From assembly GCA_038380795.1 (NCBI GenBank), contig CM076259.1, forward strand, positions 30,486,977 to 30,550,976: a stretch of DNA of 64,000 bases, written 5' to 3'. The position numbers and the translations under genes were made by a program. The notes under the pieces were generated by a model. The model was not told where the DNA came from, made no database searches, and worked only from the letters and a program-made list of their open reading frames with translations. Shown one piece after another: positions 48,280-63,521 of the stretch (position 1 is the stretch's first letter; each line of letters begins with the position of its first letter). This stretch comes from Pyrocephalus nanus. Its lineage: Eukaryota; Chordata; Aves; Passeriformes; Tyrannidae.

Positions 48280-51200
48280 GTTGTTAAGTCTGGTGAAAAC
48301 ATTCTTCAATGCTAAACACTGAAACACTGACAAATTCAGAAATTTTAATAAAACACAAGAACTTCGAGCCTGCTGAAGAGCAACCCTGCCACTGAGAGAT
48401 AGAAGAAAGTTAATCGCATGAGTCTTTTTGCTCATATTTACATTTAGGATAATCATTGCCCTTCTTTAAATTCAAGGAAACAGACCTCAGTGATAAATAC
48501 TTAAAAATTTTGGCAGTGTTAAAACCACAACTGGACAGCAAGTACTTCAGTCAAACACCTACAAAAATACTACTGCTTGCAGCAGACCTGCAGCTGCCTC
48601 CAGGAACCCCAAAGCCATATTCCGCACCATTTCTGGAATATCACTGAATCCAAACTATTTTTGGCCGGGTTCATGGTATGGGAGAAACATTCCAGAAACT
48701 CCATCCTCATCACAGATGTTGCCTTGCTATGTACTTACTGTCTTTTGTACTGGAGGGGCAGAGAAGAACTCAAGATATGGGGCTGGAGGAATGGAGGCCA
48801 GAACTGCTGCTGAGCACAGCTGCACCACCCTGGTCACAGAATCAAAGTTTTCCAACCAAATTTGTGCATCTTAGAGTACATTCCTCAGAAACAACTTCAA
48901 CAGCTCGTCTTAGCTCACATTTGTGATTTATAAATCAATGTGGCACCACCAAGTGGCAAATTTGCAGAACACTAATTTTATAAGCTAGCGAGTAGCACAA
49001 CTTTAAAAAAAATATGTAACTGGTGATTATTAATGCAACTCTACATTATGTTAACATTCTCATTTCTAATTTTTTGAGAAAAACTTAAGAATTAACTTGT
49101 CAAGTATTTTTATTTCTCTACTCTTTGCAAACAATTTTACGTTCTAAACGCATTTTCATTACTCTATGCACACACACATTAAAACCTTTAAATCCAAGAA
49201 CTTTTATTATTGTAATTTATGATTATGGTTATGATTATGGTTTTTTCTGCTGGGCATTATTTGATGCAGGATAAACAGCTGGGACACCAAATGCGTTTGT
49301 TCTAAACTTGAACGTTACCAAAATGTTCTCTCTTTTACTCACCTATACAACATCTGAATACCTGTATGTATCTTCTCAATATTTAGCTTGGCTTCACCTA
49401 ACCTCTGTCTTTCAATCATATGTCTCTATTTTCAGGTGAATACACTGAGTTGGTAAAATACCAGTCTGATGGAAATGCTTGTGGTGTTTCAGAAATAAAT
49501 CATCCCTGCTCCAGAAATTTTATCCACAAAGTCCTTCAATAAATAAATATAGGAAGTACCAGCCTGGATCCCCAAAAGAGACCTCTTTTCAACGTAGATA
49601 GTTCATATGCAATTCTAAACTATCCCTGTTTTTCTCTTTCATTCCATTTATATTTAGTATTTCCACTGCAATTGCATACTGAAGACATGTAGCACATATT
49701 CTCCTTGCTTTTCCTGAAAACTGATGCTTTCCATAATTTTGAACTACCACCTATTTTGAAAAGAACAAGATCAAAGGACTTAACCCCAGTAAGTGTAAAG
49801 CACTTGGCACTAACAAAATTAGGGACAAAGCACTTTATACACACGAGCAATTCTATCAAAGTTTGAGTTTGTGTGCCATGGAAATGAGCTAGAGTATTCA
49901 AAATCTTACTGAATCAAAGCTTTTGTTCTGCATCTTTTTTGGTTTTAACCAGATCTCTTTTTTATGAGTACATACTGATAGGAATCCTGGTTTAAAGAAG
50001 CACAGGTGATTTGTTTCAAATAATCCAATGCCTAATCACCAAGAAAACTCTGCTAGAGCGTTAGTCTTAGAAAAAGTGGAGAATGTTAAAAATTACAAAA
50101 CCTGAGTAATTTGCACACCCTTGGGGGTCAGCAATTCCTATGAGTTGTGTTAATACCTACAGAAAGCTCACTTCACAGATTCAGCATTTCAGCTCTTGCA
50201 TTTGTAGGATCTTCATGATGTATAGATGTGGTTACTTTCACAGACTTCACAAAACATTTCAAATCCATTCTCTATTTATTACCCTTTCAAGATGCTTTTC
50301 ACATATCACATAATATTAATGACCGGATTTCTCAGCTGGCTTTTTGCCAGGTCCTTAGTAAGCACTTAGAGGAATCACACCCTATCCTCCTGGTTGTAAG
50401 AAAGAAGGTGGGAGGAAACTGATGTCTAGAGCATGAGAAGTGCAGCCTGACCAGCCAGGGTGCTTGAACCACCACAGGAGCAGAAGCCTGCAGGACTGAG
50501 AAACAAACTCTATATTGAAACCAAAGTAAATGCAAATAATACATGGATCACATGCAGCAGTGTACACCTGACTTGTCCAGAAATACCAGCTAAGGGAGCT
50601 CATGTAAGAAGGTTGAAGAGTGGTGGAAAATCTCTCCTTTCCCAGAGCACTTACCTGGCAAGGAATAGAAGTGCGCTAGTAAACACAACAAATGTTTCAG
50701 TCCTCTCAGAAATGCACTGAACCCTGCACAACTTTAAACACTTACTTCTGTTTAGGATATAGAGAGAATTCTTGACAAGAGTTCATTGAACTTGTGTGAG
50801 ACATCAATAAGGATCATTTTTACAACACTTATGTCCTACATGTAACATACCAAAGAGAATAAATGAGATGTAATTATTTTGGGTCATGCTGTTGGCTGGT
50901 TTTGGCAAGTAACAACAGTAGACTATCACCTCCTTTGCAAAATTTCATCTCCATTCAAGTGGGATCTCCATCACCCATTTCAGGAGATTGCATAAAAATG
51001 TTTTGCATTTCTTAAAATTTCCTATAAGGGAAGGAACAACATATCGCATCTTTCTTGCATAATTGCCATTCTGTGTAAAGTTCTGGCCAAAAAAGTGTGA
51101 TACAAAAAACCCCCTAAATCTGAATGATCTTCTCACACTTTTATGGAACTTAGATCTCTCCGGAAAGTAATACAGGAGCTCTCTAAAACCTTCATAGAAT

Positions 51201-52399
51201 ATACTTAAGCGGTGAAGAAAACACCAGGACTCTGAACAGGGCTAACAGAATTTGTACAGCACTATTGTAAAAGAAGAACTGTTTCAAAGAATAGAGTATA
51301 ATTAAACCACAGTGCCATCTGCTAGATATTCAAAAATATAGACTTTTCATAGGAAGAAGTCATGAGCCAGGAAGAATTAGTCACTGTATATAGAATTATA
51401 AGGCTTCTGGTGGAGTTCAGTCCATTTGTTAAGTCCTGCACTTTCCTGGAGGGCAGGCGCTTGTCTGGTCTTACACAATATTCTTTGAACATTGTTCTGT
51501 CTACTCCAGCATTGCAGGGATCATCCCATACATCAGTAACACATTTATAATAAATTTGGGAATGAAAATTGAAACAGAAGAGAAAATGTATGAACATGTG
51601 AAACCCCCATCATCTGGTTAGAAAAGCTGTAACTCTCAAACATCTGCACAACTGCAGATTAAAGACCTGGTGTGGGTACCCATTAACACCTTCCCATGTA
51701 ACCATAACCCCATTTCACCCCTACTTAATTTCCCAGCCAAAATGAATATGTTCACAGCTCACCTAAAAAAAGCTGAAACAGATGAAGGAAACAGAAAACA
51801 TACATGATAAAGTCCTGGGTCTGGAGGGAGAATGGGGGAATCTGTTATTTGGAAAATTATTACAAATAAAAATCCTTCATATCAGAGCAGATCTTGAGTG
51901 CTGGACACAGAGGGGAAGAGCAGAACCATGATGTGTGCAGAGCATCTAGTACTGATGTGGATTGCCTCCTGTCCTCCTCCAGGGACAGTAGAAGAGAACT
52001 CTGAACCCCTCATGCTGAGGGGATTTAGGGGAAGGGAACATAAAGTAAAGCTGTGGGATGCAAAGGCTGCTGGCAGTTTTCATGCTTTATGAACACAAAC
52101 AGGTCCTCCCAGTTACACTAGTAAAGCCATTTTCCATGCTAACCTGTTTTGGCAAGTGGAAGAAAAAAAATGACTCATAAGACATACATGGCAAATATTT
52201 CCATTAAATGCATGTTCTTTTTCATCTTTCTGCCTTGACCAAAATTAGCTCTGCATGCTATGATTTCACTGTCAAATAAAAACATGCAAACAAGTGTTCA
52301 GGTCCCTCTGCTGTGAAAGCTGGAGGGAGTTGTCCTGGAGGCACATCCAAAGGCAAGAGCATCCATTTAGACAAAAATGAAGAGTAGTACACGGTCAAT

Positions 52400-52538
52400 G
52401 TGAAAGAGGTTGCCCAGAGAAGCTGTGGATGTCCCATCCCTGGAAGTGTTCAGACCATGGAAGGAGTCCCTGCCCATGGCAGGGCTGTTGGAATCAGATG
52501 ATCTTTAATGTCCCTTCTAACCCAAACCATTCTATAAT
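52400..52538 (+). mobile_element. CR1 LINE 3'-end fragment
   Basis: Sense CR1: GAGGTTGCCCAGAGAAGCTG, TCCCATCCCTGGAAGTGTTC, CCTGCCCATGGCAGGGCTG, AGATGATCTTTAATGTCCCT and the terminal ACCATTCTATAAT. An internal deletion near 52455 removes the GGCCAGGCTGGATG-type segment seen in other copies. Confidence 0.93.
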
Positions 52539-53929
52539 AATTTTCCACTTAGCCCATCACACAGTAGCTGTGGAGAGAATTCCCTTTACAGACAGGCTCT
52601 CAAGCATAAATTTTCTTAAAACCGCTTGGCTGCATCCCTTACAAGAGCACAAGAGTCCTCAATAGACAAGTGACCATATTTTCAGCATCTTTAATATTCT
52701 CTTTCACTTCTTTGTTCTAAGGTTCCATGAGCAGCCTGAGGCACCAACACTTTGTCTTCCAGACTAGTTTCAACCAAAGAAGTTCCTCATCTTCTTCATT
52801 ACACAACTAGCAAACTGAGAAAAAGAAAGGGAATAGTATCTCCGCTTCGGCACCAGCGCTGGTTTATGATAACATAAATATTCTTCTCAAAGAACTATCT
52901 AACTTGTTTCTTATCTCAACTCTTAGTAAAAAGAAAATGGGAGAACCTTGTAATTGGTATGTGTTAATAACTTTACACATCATAGAGAAAAATGACAGCC
53001 TTGGTATGAACTTGCCATTATAAATAAATGAAAGGACAAAATCTCTAGTTTGAACCAGGCAAGGAATTACAGTGAACCTCTGACAAAGAAATGTGGCAAT
53101 AAGGAGTTCCATCTTCATGCAGCAAGCTTGACATAAAAAATAAATTGGATGCATGTGAATTCTGTAGTGACTCCCAACATGAAAAAGCAGTAGCTCCTGT
53201 TCCAAAGGACAATCTAAATATCTTATTTTCTATCTGAGTCACTTGATGAGTATTATCCTAACAAGTTGTATGCCCATAAAAAAAGACATGCAGGAAAGGG
53301 GGGAAAAATATAACTGCTCTGCCTCCTTAGTGAATGAAAAGAGCAATTAAACATGTTGTAATTAAACCGCAGATCAAAACAGAATGAACAAGTCACCAAG
53401 TAGCAGTTTTATATCCTGTTCCTAGAAAGATTGTTGGCAGGCATTACAAACAAACAAACCATGCTCACATTTAAATGACACTGTTATCCTAGGAAAGTAC
53501 TTCGAAATCTGGATGTTCAGCAACTAGAATACTTTCATACAAATATCCCAGTATCTTTATCTCTCTTATCTGTACAAATACCTACCAGAAGACTCCCTGC
53601 TTACCTGGACTATTTGGAGCACAGGCCACTCTAACACTTCTCAGCAAAGTTAAGGGTTTTATCTTGCTGATAAACGCCCTTCCACCCATTCCTATGTGAG
53701 GATCCCAGCACATCACCTCTTTCACTGCCATTTGCAAATTAATTGTGACCAACATGGACAGTGCTTTGAACTGGGACCAAAATGCTTTTTCCTCCCCCAG
53801 TTCTTTTAGTAAGTTGTGTCACCAACATAACAGAGCTGTACCTGACTTCACTGCATTACTCCAACCATTAACCCAGCACTGCCAAGTCTACCACTAAGCC
53901 AAGTCCCTAAGTGCCACATACACATGACT

Positions 53930-54505
53930 TCTGAACACTTCCACGAGGGTGATTCCACCACTTACCTGGACAGCCTGTTCCAATGCTTGACAAACCTAAT
54001 ATTTTTCCTGATATCAAATCTAAACTTCCCCGTGTACAATTTGAGGCCATTTCCTCTTTTCCCATCACTTCTTACTGCCTGGGAGAAGAGACCAACATCC
54101 ACCTGGCTCCTTTCAGGTAGTTGTAGAGAGTGAGAAGATCACCCTTGAGACTCCTTTTCTCCAGACTAAATATCCCCTGCTCCCTCAGCCACTCCTCATT
54201 AGACTTGTGCTCCAGATCCTTCCCAGCTCCACTGCCCTTCTCTGGGCAGCACCTCATCCAGCACCTCAAAGTCTTTCTTACAGTAAAGGGCCCAAAACTG
54301 AAGACAGTACTGAAGGTGTGGCCTCACCAGTGCTGAGTACACGGGGACAATCACTGCCCTGGTCCTGCTGGCCACGCTGCCACTGATACAGGCCATGATG
54401 CCATTGGCCTTCTTGGCCAACTGGGCACACTACAGGCTCATGTTCACCTGCTCTCAACCAGCATGCCCAGGGCCCTTCCCACCAAGCAGCTTTCCACTCC
54501 TCTCC
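53930..54505 (-). mobile_element. CR1 LINE fragment, antisense, longer 3' part
   Basis: About 575 bases of antisense CR1: GACAGCCTGTTCCAATGCTT, CTGATATCAAATCTAAACTT, CTTTTCTCCAGACTAAATAT, AAGACAGTACTGAAGGTGTG, CTCACCAGTGCTGAGTAC and GCATGCCCAGGGCCCTTC. It extends further into the element body than the other antisense copies and lacks the extreme 3' tail. Confidence 0.93.
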
Positions 54506-57317
54506 AAAACCACAGTATTGCACTGAGCACCCTTTCCTCCTATTTTTTTTTTATTCTGCCATCTTCCCTTGTCCACAATTCAATCTGGTTATGCTTATGC
54601 TCTCTAATGCCCATACTACCATCAGTCACTTTCTCAGTACATCTAAAGCTGAGATTAAAACAGTCATTTCCATTGTCACAGGCATAACTCTTGAAGCTGG
54701 AGTTAAAGACCATAACAATATAAACAAAATCTCCAGAGAGCTGTTTTTCAGCAGCCCTTCAGCAGTTAGAGGATGGTTTAATCTTTCACAAGTCCCCCCT
54801 GTTTCATTCTCTGGCTATTAAGTTCCTAGGAATGTTGGGGACTTTTTAAGCTAATATATTAAGCAACAGCAGAGAGGTTAAAAAAAGCAATACTGATGTA
54901 GAATAAAGCATAAAATTCAGGAAGAAAAGCATGCTGTACTGTGCAATGAAGAAGAAATTGAAACAGAAAAAAAATACTTTGAAAACAATGCAGGAAAAAA
55001 TAGCACATGATCTATTTTAGAAAGTGGAAATATCCCAGGAAAGCCTACAAATGAAAGCCTAGTTTACTGCCCCAAAAAATGGACTGAATAAAAAATGGGC
55101 TCCAGTCCACAAACTCAGGACATGTGAAGAGCAATAGAGAAAAATAAGCCGGTAGCAGCAATGTGCAAACGAGCAGATTGCTCTGAGAAACAGGTACTGA
55201 AAACATCTGAAACTGTCACTGATTGCCACTGTTCATAGTTAAATCACGAGCGGTGACCACACCGTGCATTTCAACTACCTAAAATCAAGAGCACCTGACT
55301 CACTGAACCTTTATTTGTGCATATGCAAACTCCTCCCTCTGAAACTGCTGGGACCACAGCCTATAAAAGTAATGACACGGCCAAACAGGTATCTTTCATT
55401 CTCGACAGTATAAATCAGAACTAAGATCTTCTAAAATGACTCCAGGACTCTTGCCTGCTGAGGCATTACAGTCTCCAAAACAACCAAGACTTTTAGACCA
55501 TGAACAAAAAATCCTCCTCATTTCCTTCATTGGCCCTAACTTGTGTAATTATAATTCTCAAATAAAGAGCAGGTTTGACCAAGGTGAAAAGATGACACTT
55601 TAACAGTGGACTCTGGAGTGCTTCACAGTTCCTCAGTGCAACTATGTATCTCCATGGCTTTCCGATACACTGGGATAAGTCCACTTTAGAGAAATTTTGG
55701 TAGCTTGTTTTTTTTTTCCCACTGGAAGAAGATACAGGCAGGAACAAGCTGCAGTGGGTGGCATCATCATGCCCAGTTCAGGCACGGGGAGCCAGCCTTT
55801 GGAGCATCTTGCAGAACACACTTACCCACCCCCAGAGAAGCAAAAAGATATAAAGTGACCTGTTGTGCCTGTGTTAGGCACCAAGGTGCCTCACAGAAAG
55901 CATAAGCAGAGTTAGGAGCCCTAACGAAAAAAAGCAGCAGGCTTATCAGAAAGGTTGGTCCAACTCTGTAATAAGAAATGCTGAAGAGGCACATATTCGG
56001 ATGTGCAAGTCCTCTCCAGAAATACTGGTAGCAAAAGGAGGATTTACATGCAGACCTGAGTCTGGATTGAGACATTTACCAGCCATTTCAATAGCAGAAG
56101 CTCACACTTGCTGGAAAGGATGTAAGCAAAAGAAGTTGAGATGGCAATGCTCACCTCGTTCACCTTCTAATCTAATGCTAAGTAGTTACACAGCTGTTCA
56201 AGAACTGGTAAAATTTAATTTAGTGTCTTTATTCACTCTTGGAGGGATCAAAATTACAATGCCCTCAAAAATAAATAAAATTCAAGGGACCAAAGAAAGG
56301 AGAAGAGTCTAATTACTGTCAAAGAGAGCTTAAGCTTTTGTCCCTACACTGAGCTCCTGGAATCTTTTAGGCATTTTTCCATTAAGAAAACTACGAAAGG
56401 GCAGCAGCATAGCAGTAGGTTTCACCTAAGCAAATGTAGATATTCACACCTGAGCTAATTCCATATAATCCATTTATAGCCCACAAAGAGAAACACACTT
56501 TCAGGAAGAGTCAGCACATCCTAAAGTAAAACATCTGAGCTCTGCTAAATACATTCGGAGAGATTAATTCTGCTGTAGAGTGTCTGGCAACTTTGTCCAA
56601 TGCAAACCAAGTAAGAAAGGGTGGTAGAGATACAGAAGTGTTACCAGTTGCAGAGGGGGTACCTTTATCTAAACGATTACGCTCCCCATTAGACATAGAA
56701 TTACCATTGCAGACCTCACCTTATTTCATACAGTTTATCCATGCACAGACATTTCTGGCAGACAAAATCAAACATCTAAGCATGGTAACATTTAACTTCA
56801 CATATCCTGCTATGTTAAAGTAAAGTGTCCTTAGTGCACTGAAATAAGTGAAAGTCAAGACTAAACACATGAACATAAAGTTGTATACATCAGTAGTTAA
56901 GAAGCCTTCAGTTCTATTTAGCTTTAATCCCATAACAAATATGTTATGAAGCTTCTTTTAATGTGTTTTGTTAGAGCACAAGTTGAATGAAAGTCCTTTT
57001 TTAGTTCATTATACAAAACCAAGGACAAATGTAAACATATTTTTTTTTAATCTCTTACTTTGTTTTTGTTTAGTTACTAGAAACACCAATCTGATGTCAA
57101 TTTTGCTAAATTTCCCAGGTACTGTCTGAGTGTTAACAGCATTAACAGAAGGAGGATGTTAATTACACTAAAAAATCACTTTCTTCCACATCTCTCACTT
57201 GAATAAAAAGGTAATATTAAAAAATTCAGAGCAGGTTGCATAAGGATTGCTTTTCTAAAACAAGTTTCATTACCAATGCTGAGGTTATCATTCCTCAGTC
57301 TTCCGCAGGAGAGAAAA

Positions 57318-57350
57318 AACAACCAACCAACCAACCAACCAACCAAACCA
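57318..57350. repeat. (AACC)n microsatellite
   Basis: About seven tandem AACC units ending in an imperfect AAACC, in RSF1 intron 1. Confidence 0.95.
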
Positions 57351-60300
57351 AAAAACCCATCTTGTCCTTTTTCATGTATCAGATGAGATCCACTGCAAAG
57401 ACATTTCTGTCCTTTTTTGGGTCTAATTTGCAAAATATTACGGTTTTTTTCTCTAGTCACCGGTGATCCAACTTGCACTTCAAGTAAGTCTCATTTATAC
57501 TCTGGGATTCATCATTTCATCTTGCAACTTTACTGAACAATAGCAATCGATAAATATTTCTTGGCACTTTCTCTGTAACTGTTAAAGATTGCAGACACCT
57601 TATCTTGAAAACCTAGTCTTGCAAACTGTAATATTTTTAATAATAAATATTTTTCATTTACTGGACCCTAAAGAAGTGCAAGAATATAACCATGCTATAA
57701 AGATGTATATTTTCTACTTTTCAAAACATCCAGTAGTGACTAACTCGTAGAAAAATTTGAGTACTACCCAGTAAGCATTTGGTATTTGACAAACAGCAGC
57801 ATTATGTGAACATGAGGTTTTTTTAAGGATCAGCATAAGCAAACTTTGAAGGTAAAGCCAATACAAGTCATTCTGCAATGCATAACACACTTCCCCATCA
57901 GATGGAAATAAGTAACTGCATGTTTGTTCTGCTCTAAGGCAATATCAGTTCATTAGTCTATCAGCAGTGCAAGTAAAACTGAAAATAGTTTCAAAAAATA
58001 TCCAGAAAGTATCCAAAATATCTAGAATGAGACACATCCCACCTCAGAGACTTAGGCAAAGCAGTCTTAAGGAAGCAATATTTCTAGCAGCTGACAAAGA
58101 TTTCCATGAAAGGTGGCAGTCATACAGCTGGATGAAAGTCATTCTACAGATGAATTCATGATCACAAATGAAATATTTTACAACTTTAATCCAATTAAAA
58201 CAGAATTTGAGGCTTCTTTTAAATGGTTTCACAGCTAGTAACAACTTTTTCTCCATTATGATTTAAGGAAGTGAGAACAGAAATTTAAGAAGCAAAACTG
58301 TCCAAGACAATTGCCTGACACAGTGCTAGTAGTACATAAAAACATGGTGTGGTTTTTGACCAACTTCCTCAAGTCTAGATCTAAAATAAAGACTTATTTG
58401 GACTTACAGAAAAAGCAAACAACTTATGTCCTCTTGTGAGCTGATAACTGAATCTCATACAAAGTGAAGATTCACAGAAGTTTAATTCCTTTAAACAACC
58501 AACTCTTTATAACAGATTTCTATGAGCACACTCATGTTCTGACCTGTCAACACTATTAAAATATCTACCCCCATAACATAATTCTTTTAATTGCAAGGAA
58601 TGGTTATAACTGTGGGGCTTCTCAGGGGAGCCAAGACTGTTAGCTTTGGGTCCACATTATCTCCTGTCTGCCTAGGCAGCCTCAAAGCCACAGAGCCCTT
58701 TGCCAGACTGGCAGCACTGTTACCTCTCCGTGACTCCGTAACTCGGGCTGCACTGCTGCCAACCACCTCTTACACAACTTTAATCTGAGCTACCAAGTGA
58801 GACAAGGGTAACAGCCCGAAGGGACGCTCAGTTTCTAGCTGCTGTTTCCATGTTGCCATCACTCAGTCCTGTTTGAGATACAAACCCTCCAACCTACACA
58901 ACTACACATAGATGCTATCACAAGCAGGGAAGAGCCTGGCAGCTGCTTGGTAGACAGAAGGAAAGTGCCACAAAGTAACCCACACCCGAATGTTTCCACT
59001 GAACCCGCTTCCCAAAAACGCAACGCTATCCAAAAAACATAAAACTTCTGACACCAAATCCTTCCCTTCCCATATAAAACAAAACAGACAGAAATGAAGG
59101 TGAACAAACCTGAGCATGTTTATGCACGGCACTTGGAAAGGCAAATGATGAGCCACAGTGCGTGTAATCCATCACTCGATCTGACAGTGACCACCAGCTG
59201 CTGTTTCAGAATTTGGGTCATGAAAACCCACAGCACATGTACAAGATTACCTGCCCCTAGGTTAGCTTTAAACCATCTTTTTACATAGGGCTTGGTTGAA
59301 CTTAAAAACAAGAAATTTTATGCTATTAGTTTTATTTTTAAATATTTTCACTACAACTCAATATTTATCAGTGTCTAAATCTTTCTGAGCTCTGGCCTCA
59401 GTAATAATTTGCACCAATCACTTGCAATTAACAGAACATGTGAAAGGTGTTAAAAGTGAAACAGTTTGGCATTTCATTCAATGCACCATTTTTCTGGTTT
59501 TACAATATAAAAAGAATGCAAAACTCTAGGAACCTTACTTTGAATACTTTAAAAAATCTCCTCTGAGATTTCATAGTACAAACCTATGAAAGTTCATAGC
59601 ACAAACCTTCATACAGTCCTCGTTACTTTTGCATTACTTCTCAAGTTGAAGCTGCCACAGCTGAGCACTAAAATCAAGATACAGGCAAATAAGCTAATGA
59701 CAAAACAAGAGGTAGGTACAGATACTCAAAATATTATGCTCCCCAAGATTCTCTTTGTGCTATCTGGTATTTTGTTAATTTTAAAACTCCAGCTCCATGT
59801 TAAAATTTGTGTCTTCCTCTGACCTACCACAATACTACCTAGAGTATTTTGTTGAGCTAAGAGCTAATTTTAATACTCTGGGATATATTAGTTCTAAACA
59901 TTTTCCCTTCCAACTCATACTTATAACTCTCCTTCATTTGCAGTTTTGTTGCCCATTTGCAATACTATTTTATCCACAGCAGTGTTTCCCCTTAGGCTGG
60001 ATTAGCCATCTTACACCTTGGTCTGTTTAAAAACAACTCATCTCCTTCTGTTTTCTTGGTAAATGAGATTAATTGCCCACGCTACTAAAAAAAAATAAAT
60101 TAAAATAAATTAGGAATTCTACTTTATTTATACTACAGTGACCAATAACAAATAATCTCTTTTTCTAACCAACTTCCACTTGTTTAATCAGTTTAAGGTT
60201 TATGATGATGTTTTCCTTCTGAACCTATGACCACTCTGGATGCTGACTCACGTTCACTGGTTGACTTGGCTTGAGTGATGCAACCCCTCATGTTCTTCCA

Positions 60301-61750
60301 ACCCTCTGCCAGGGAGGGTTATCAGGGATGAACAGAAAGCAAAGCCTCAGCTAGTCCTAACTTAAAATCAACAGCATGAACACAGACCACTGGCAACATC
60401 AGTTTGCATTAACATGCTGGCTGTAGCCTGCAATGGCTAAAAACATACTCCATGGCTCACCGGATTCCTCCTGCCACAAAGAATAACATCAAAGAAAGGG
60501 TTGGGCAGGAGAGTTACTATTTGGGCCAGGGCAGGTAAGGTTGCTCTGGAACGCAAGTCAACCACTTTAATCAGTGACCTCCTTAAAAGACTTTGCATCT
60601 CTGGGTAAGTACCTGTGGAGCACGAGCCATCTTATCTGTGCCTCAAAAGAATTACCCATGATTTCAAAAGAAAACAGTGTATTTTCCTTTGGAAAATTAC
60701 TCCTACAACTATCAAAACTATGAAATTACAATTTCATAAAGTTTATCAAAAACAGATGTAAAAGCTCCCTGCTTTTGATTTCCTAAATCTTTGTTAAACT
60801 CTTCAAAATGTGCTAGTCTCTGTTTTCCACTTCTGTACTCAAATATATTTGTATATTTTTTACCAGCTGTATTTCTGAACTTTGTCAGAAAGCCGAACTA
60901 ATGTCTAATCCCAGCAACTCAGCATGCTCCCACATTATTAGCATGTTCCACATCATTTCCTAACACATCAGTTTTATCATATTTCATTTTTATTGCCAGA
61001 AAAGCAATAGAATACAGATATCACAAATTAGCCTAATAATCACACCTTTTGCAAAGAGGTTATTTAAGTTCTCAGCAAGTTCTCAATTCTCTCTCTTAAT
61101 CATTGCATTGCAGCTGATAATTCTAGCCATGTTTCCTAGATTTTTTTTTTTATTATTATGCAAGATGCTTCCCTGACCACAATGCTCTGCAGTTCCACCT
61201 TGAACTTTTTAGCTTCCATCATTCTACCGCTAGCTACGAGTACATTCTCCTCCACTACTTCACTAGGGCTAGACTTCTACCTTCCAAACAATTTGTACTT
61301 AGCATACAAACTTGGGCACTTAGCCCTCAGGCTTATCTTGACCACTCTACTCCCATTTGTCAGACAAACATGAATTCACAGACCTCTACCAGCTTTGCAA
61401 ACTTGCTCCATCTAGGACATAGTGCTTTTATTCCATGACTTATGACTATTCCTTCTGGTCTCCCTTCTTTTTCCAAAAGTTCCCTTGTTGCAATATCAGT
61501 TTTTCTCACCTACCGTTACACTTTGTTAACCTTCACACAGATTGCTAACATGTTATTTAGGAGGTCAGCTAATGCTATCTGCTACAGAATTTGTCTAAGC
61601 TCAAATATACATTTTAAGGGATACTTTTGCCCCTTAACAGAAGTATCTTTCGCAAAGTAGGGCATTCACGTGGCCACTTCAAGCCAGCTTAAGCAGGTTC
61701 CCTTTCAACCACCACCTCCAGGCAACACTGGGGGGTTTAGGTGTTATTTT

Positions 61751-61778
61751 GTTGTTGTTGTCGTTGATGTTGTTGTTG
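61751..61778. repeat. (GTT)n imperfect microsatellite
   Basis: GTT units interrupted by TCGTTGATG, in RSF1 intron 1. Confidence 0.9.
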
Positions 61779-63521
61779 CACCCCACCACACAGCTCTCCA
61801 CCTCAGATGCTGTACTGCAATGTATTGTTGATAACTACAAGAATACCACACTGCAAGCTCTGGGATCAAACTAAAATTTCCACACTTTATCATCCAGTAA
61901 TTAATACAGCTTTTGTGAACTATCACAGCTCGTTCTCAGGAGGAAACCGTTATAATCCTGGTAGTCATTAATACTAAGAGGCAATAAACATGACCTGGCA
62001 CTTGTGCTCCTAGATAGCTCCAGATGAGTTGGAAAATAGCCAGGGCAGTACCAGAGGGACACTGAGTGGAGTAGGAAATAAAGTGTTTACTCACACACAA
62101 ACTTAAACAACCAGCTTCAGCATTCAGGACAACTGTTAAGAATAGGAAAATGGTATAGCCCTAGACAACCAAAAAAAAAAAACAAAACTGCAGAGCTTCA
62201 TGCTGATATCCACCAATTTCCTGGAAAAGAGGATTTTCAAGGTTAGGACAGACAGGTGAGGTACAATCCACTTGCTATCCATTCTTCAAATATCAACCAG
62301 GCCTTTGAGTTCAAGGGTAAGCGGCATTTTTCTCCAATGTACTAAGAGATCTAAATGATCATAATGGAAAGAAATTGAATACTAAAACACAGCTGCTGGA
62401 ACACAGGAGTCTTGAAAAATAAGCCTTCCCTCACTTATAGAAATTGTTTGTTTTCCCCAGACCACTACAGACATCAACATGGTCACAATTACTACTGCAG
62501 TTCTGAGAAATTCTCTGCTGCTTGAGCTTTAAGAGCTTTGTTTGGCTCTTGGGGAGAGAAATAACTGTACCAGGATGACAGCAAACTGCATATATATGAG
62601 AGACTGACAAATGCTAGAGGCTACTAAGAAATACTGGTTAATGCTAAAATGTTTGTTGAGGTTAGCAGAAGACCAGCTGAAGCAAAAGAAAGTTCATCGA
62701 TTTGGGGAGAAAAGGGGAGAAGAGAAAGAGTAATGAAAGAGGGCAGAAAGATCATCTCTCTTATGAACAGCCACAGACCTTGCTCTTCCACAACTGCAAG
62801 GCTGGAGGAAACCAAAAACACATACGCACCTTTTATGAGTTTTATTATTGCTCAATGGTTTAAACATTTGGAACCAAGCAGATGACTTTACCAAACTCAA
62901 AAAACACCGACAGCCAGCCATTGAACACTGACAGCCAAAGCTCTGCCCCATCATCAGTGCTCAAGTAGGGAGTGATGAAGAGGCTGCAGCACAAGGGGAG
63001 GGTGGCTCTGCACCGCTGCAGCCTGCACAGGCAGCCTGGCAGTTTCCCTGCTGTGGGATGGGCCATCTCCACAGTGCACACTGCAGTCCCAGTGCAGACT
63101 GGCTGACCCAGGAGATACTCCCAGAACGCAAGCTCAGCTCTCCCACCAGCCATACACCTGCATTTCCTCCCAGAGGAGCACTGCAGAGATTGTTCTGTGA
63201 GGATACCTGAGGACACTTGTCCCAACTAGGGCAGATACACACGAAGTCCTGAATACCTCTACCCACTCCCAACAGCCATAAACCTGGAGGAACACAGCTG
63301 TACTACTAGGAAGTGTCCCAGCCCAGAGACCTTGATGATAAAATGCTCAGTTTCAAAGAACTGCAAGACAACTAGCTTTGAGGCAGCACTGAACACATAG
63401 CCAAAATATTCTTCACCAGGATAGCTATTTATCTTCCCATCATCTGCCCCTTCTTGCCAGTTCAGTCTTTCAGTAGCTCTTGTCATGTCCTTCACTCCAC
63501 ACAAAGGAACTCTCTCTGTCA

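Noticed and set aside
62930..63300. GC-richer stretch with overlapping minus-strand frames, considered as a CpG promoter or an LTR
   Set aside because: CpG is not enriched as it is at 5875-6260, the frames are incompatible with each other, and no LTR ends or primer-binding site were seen.
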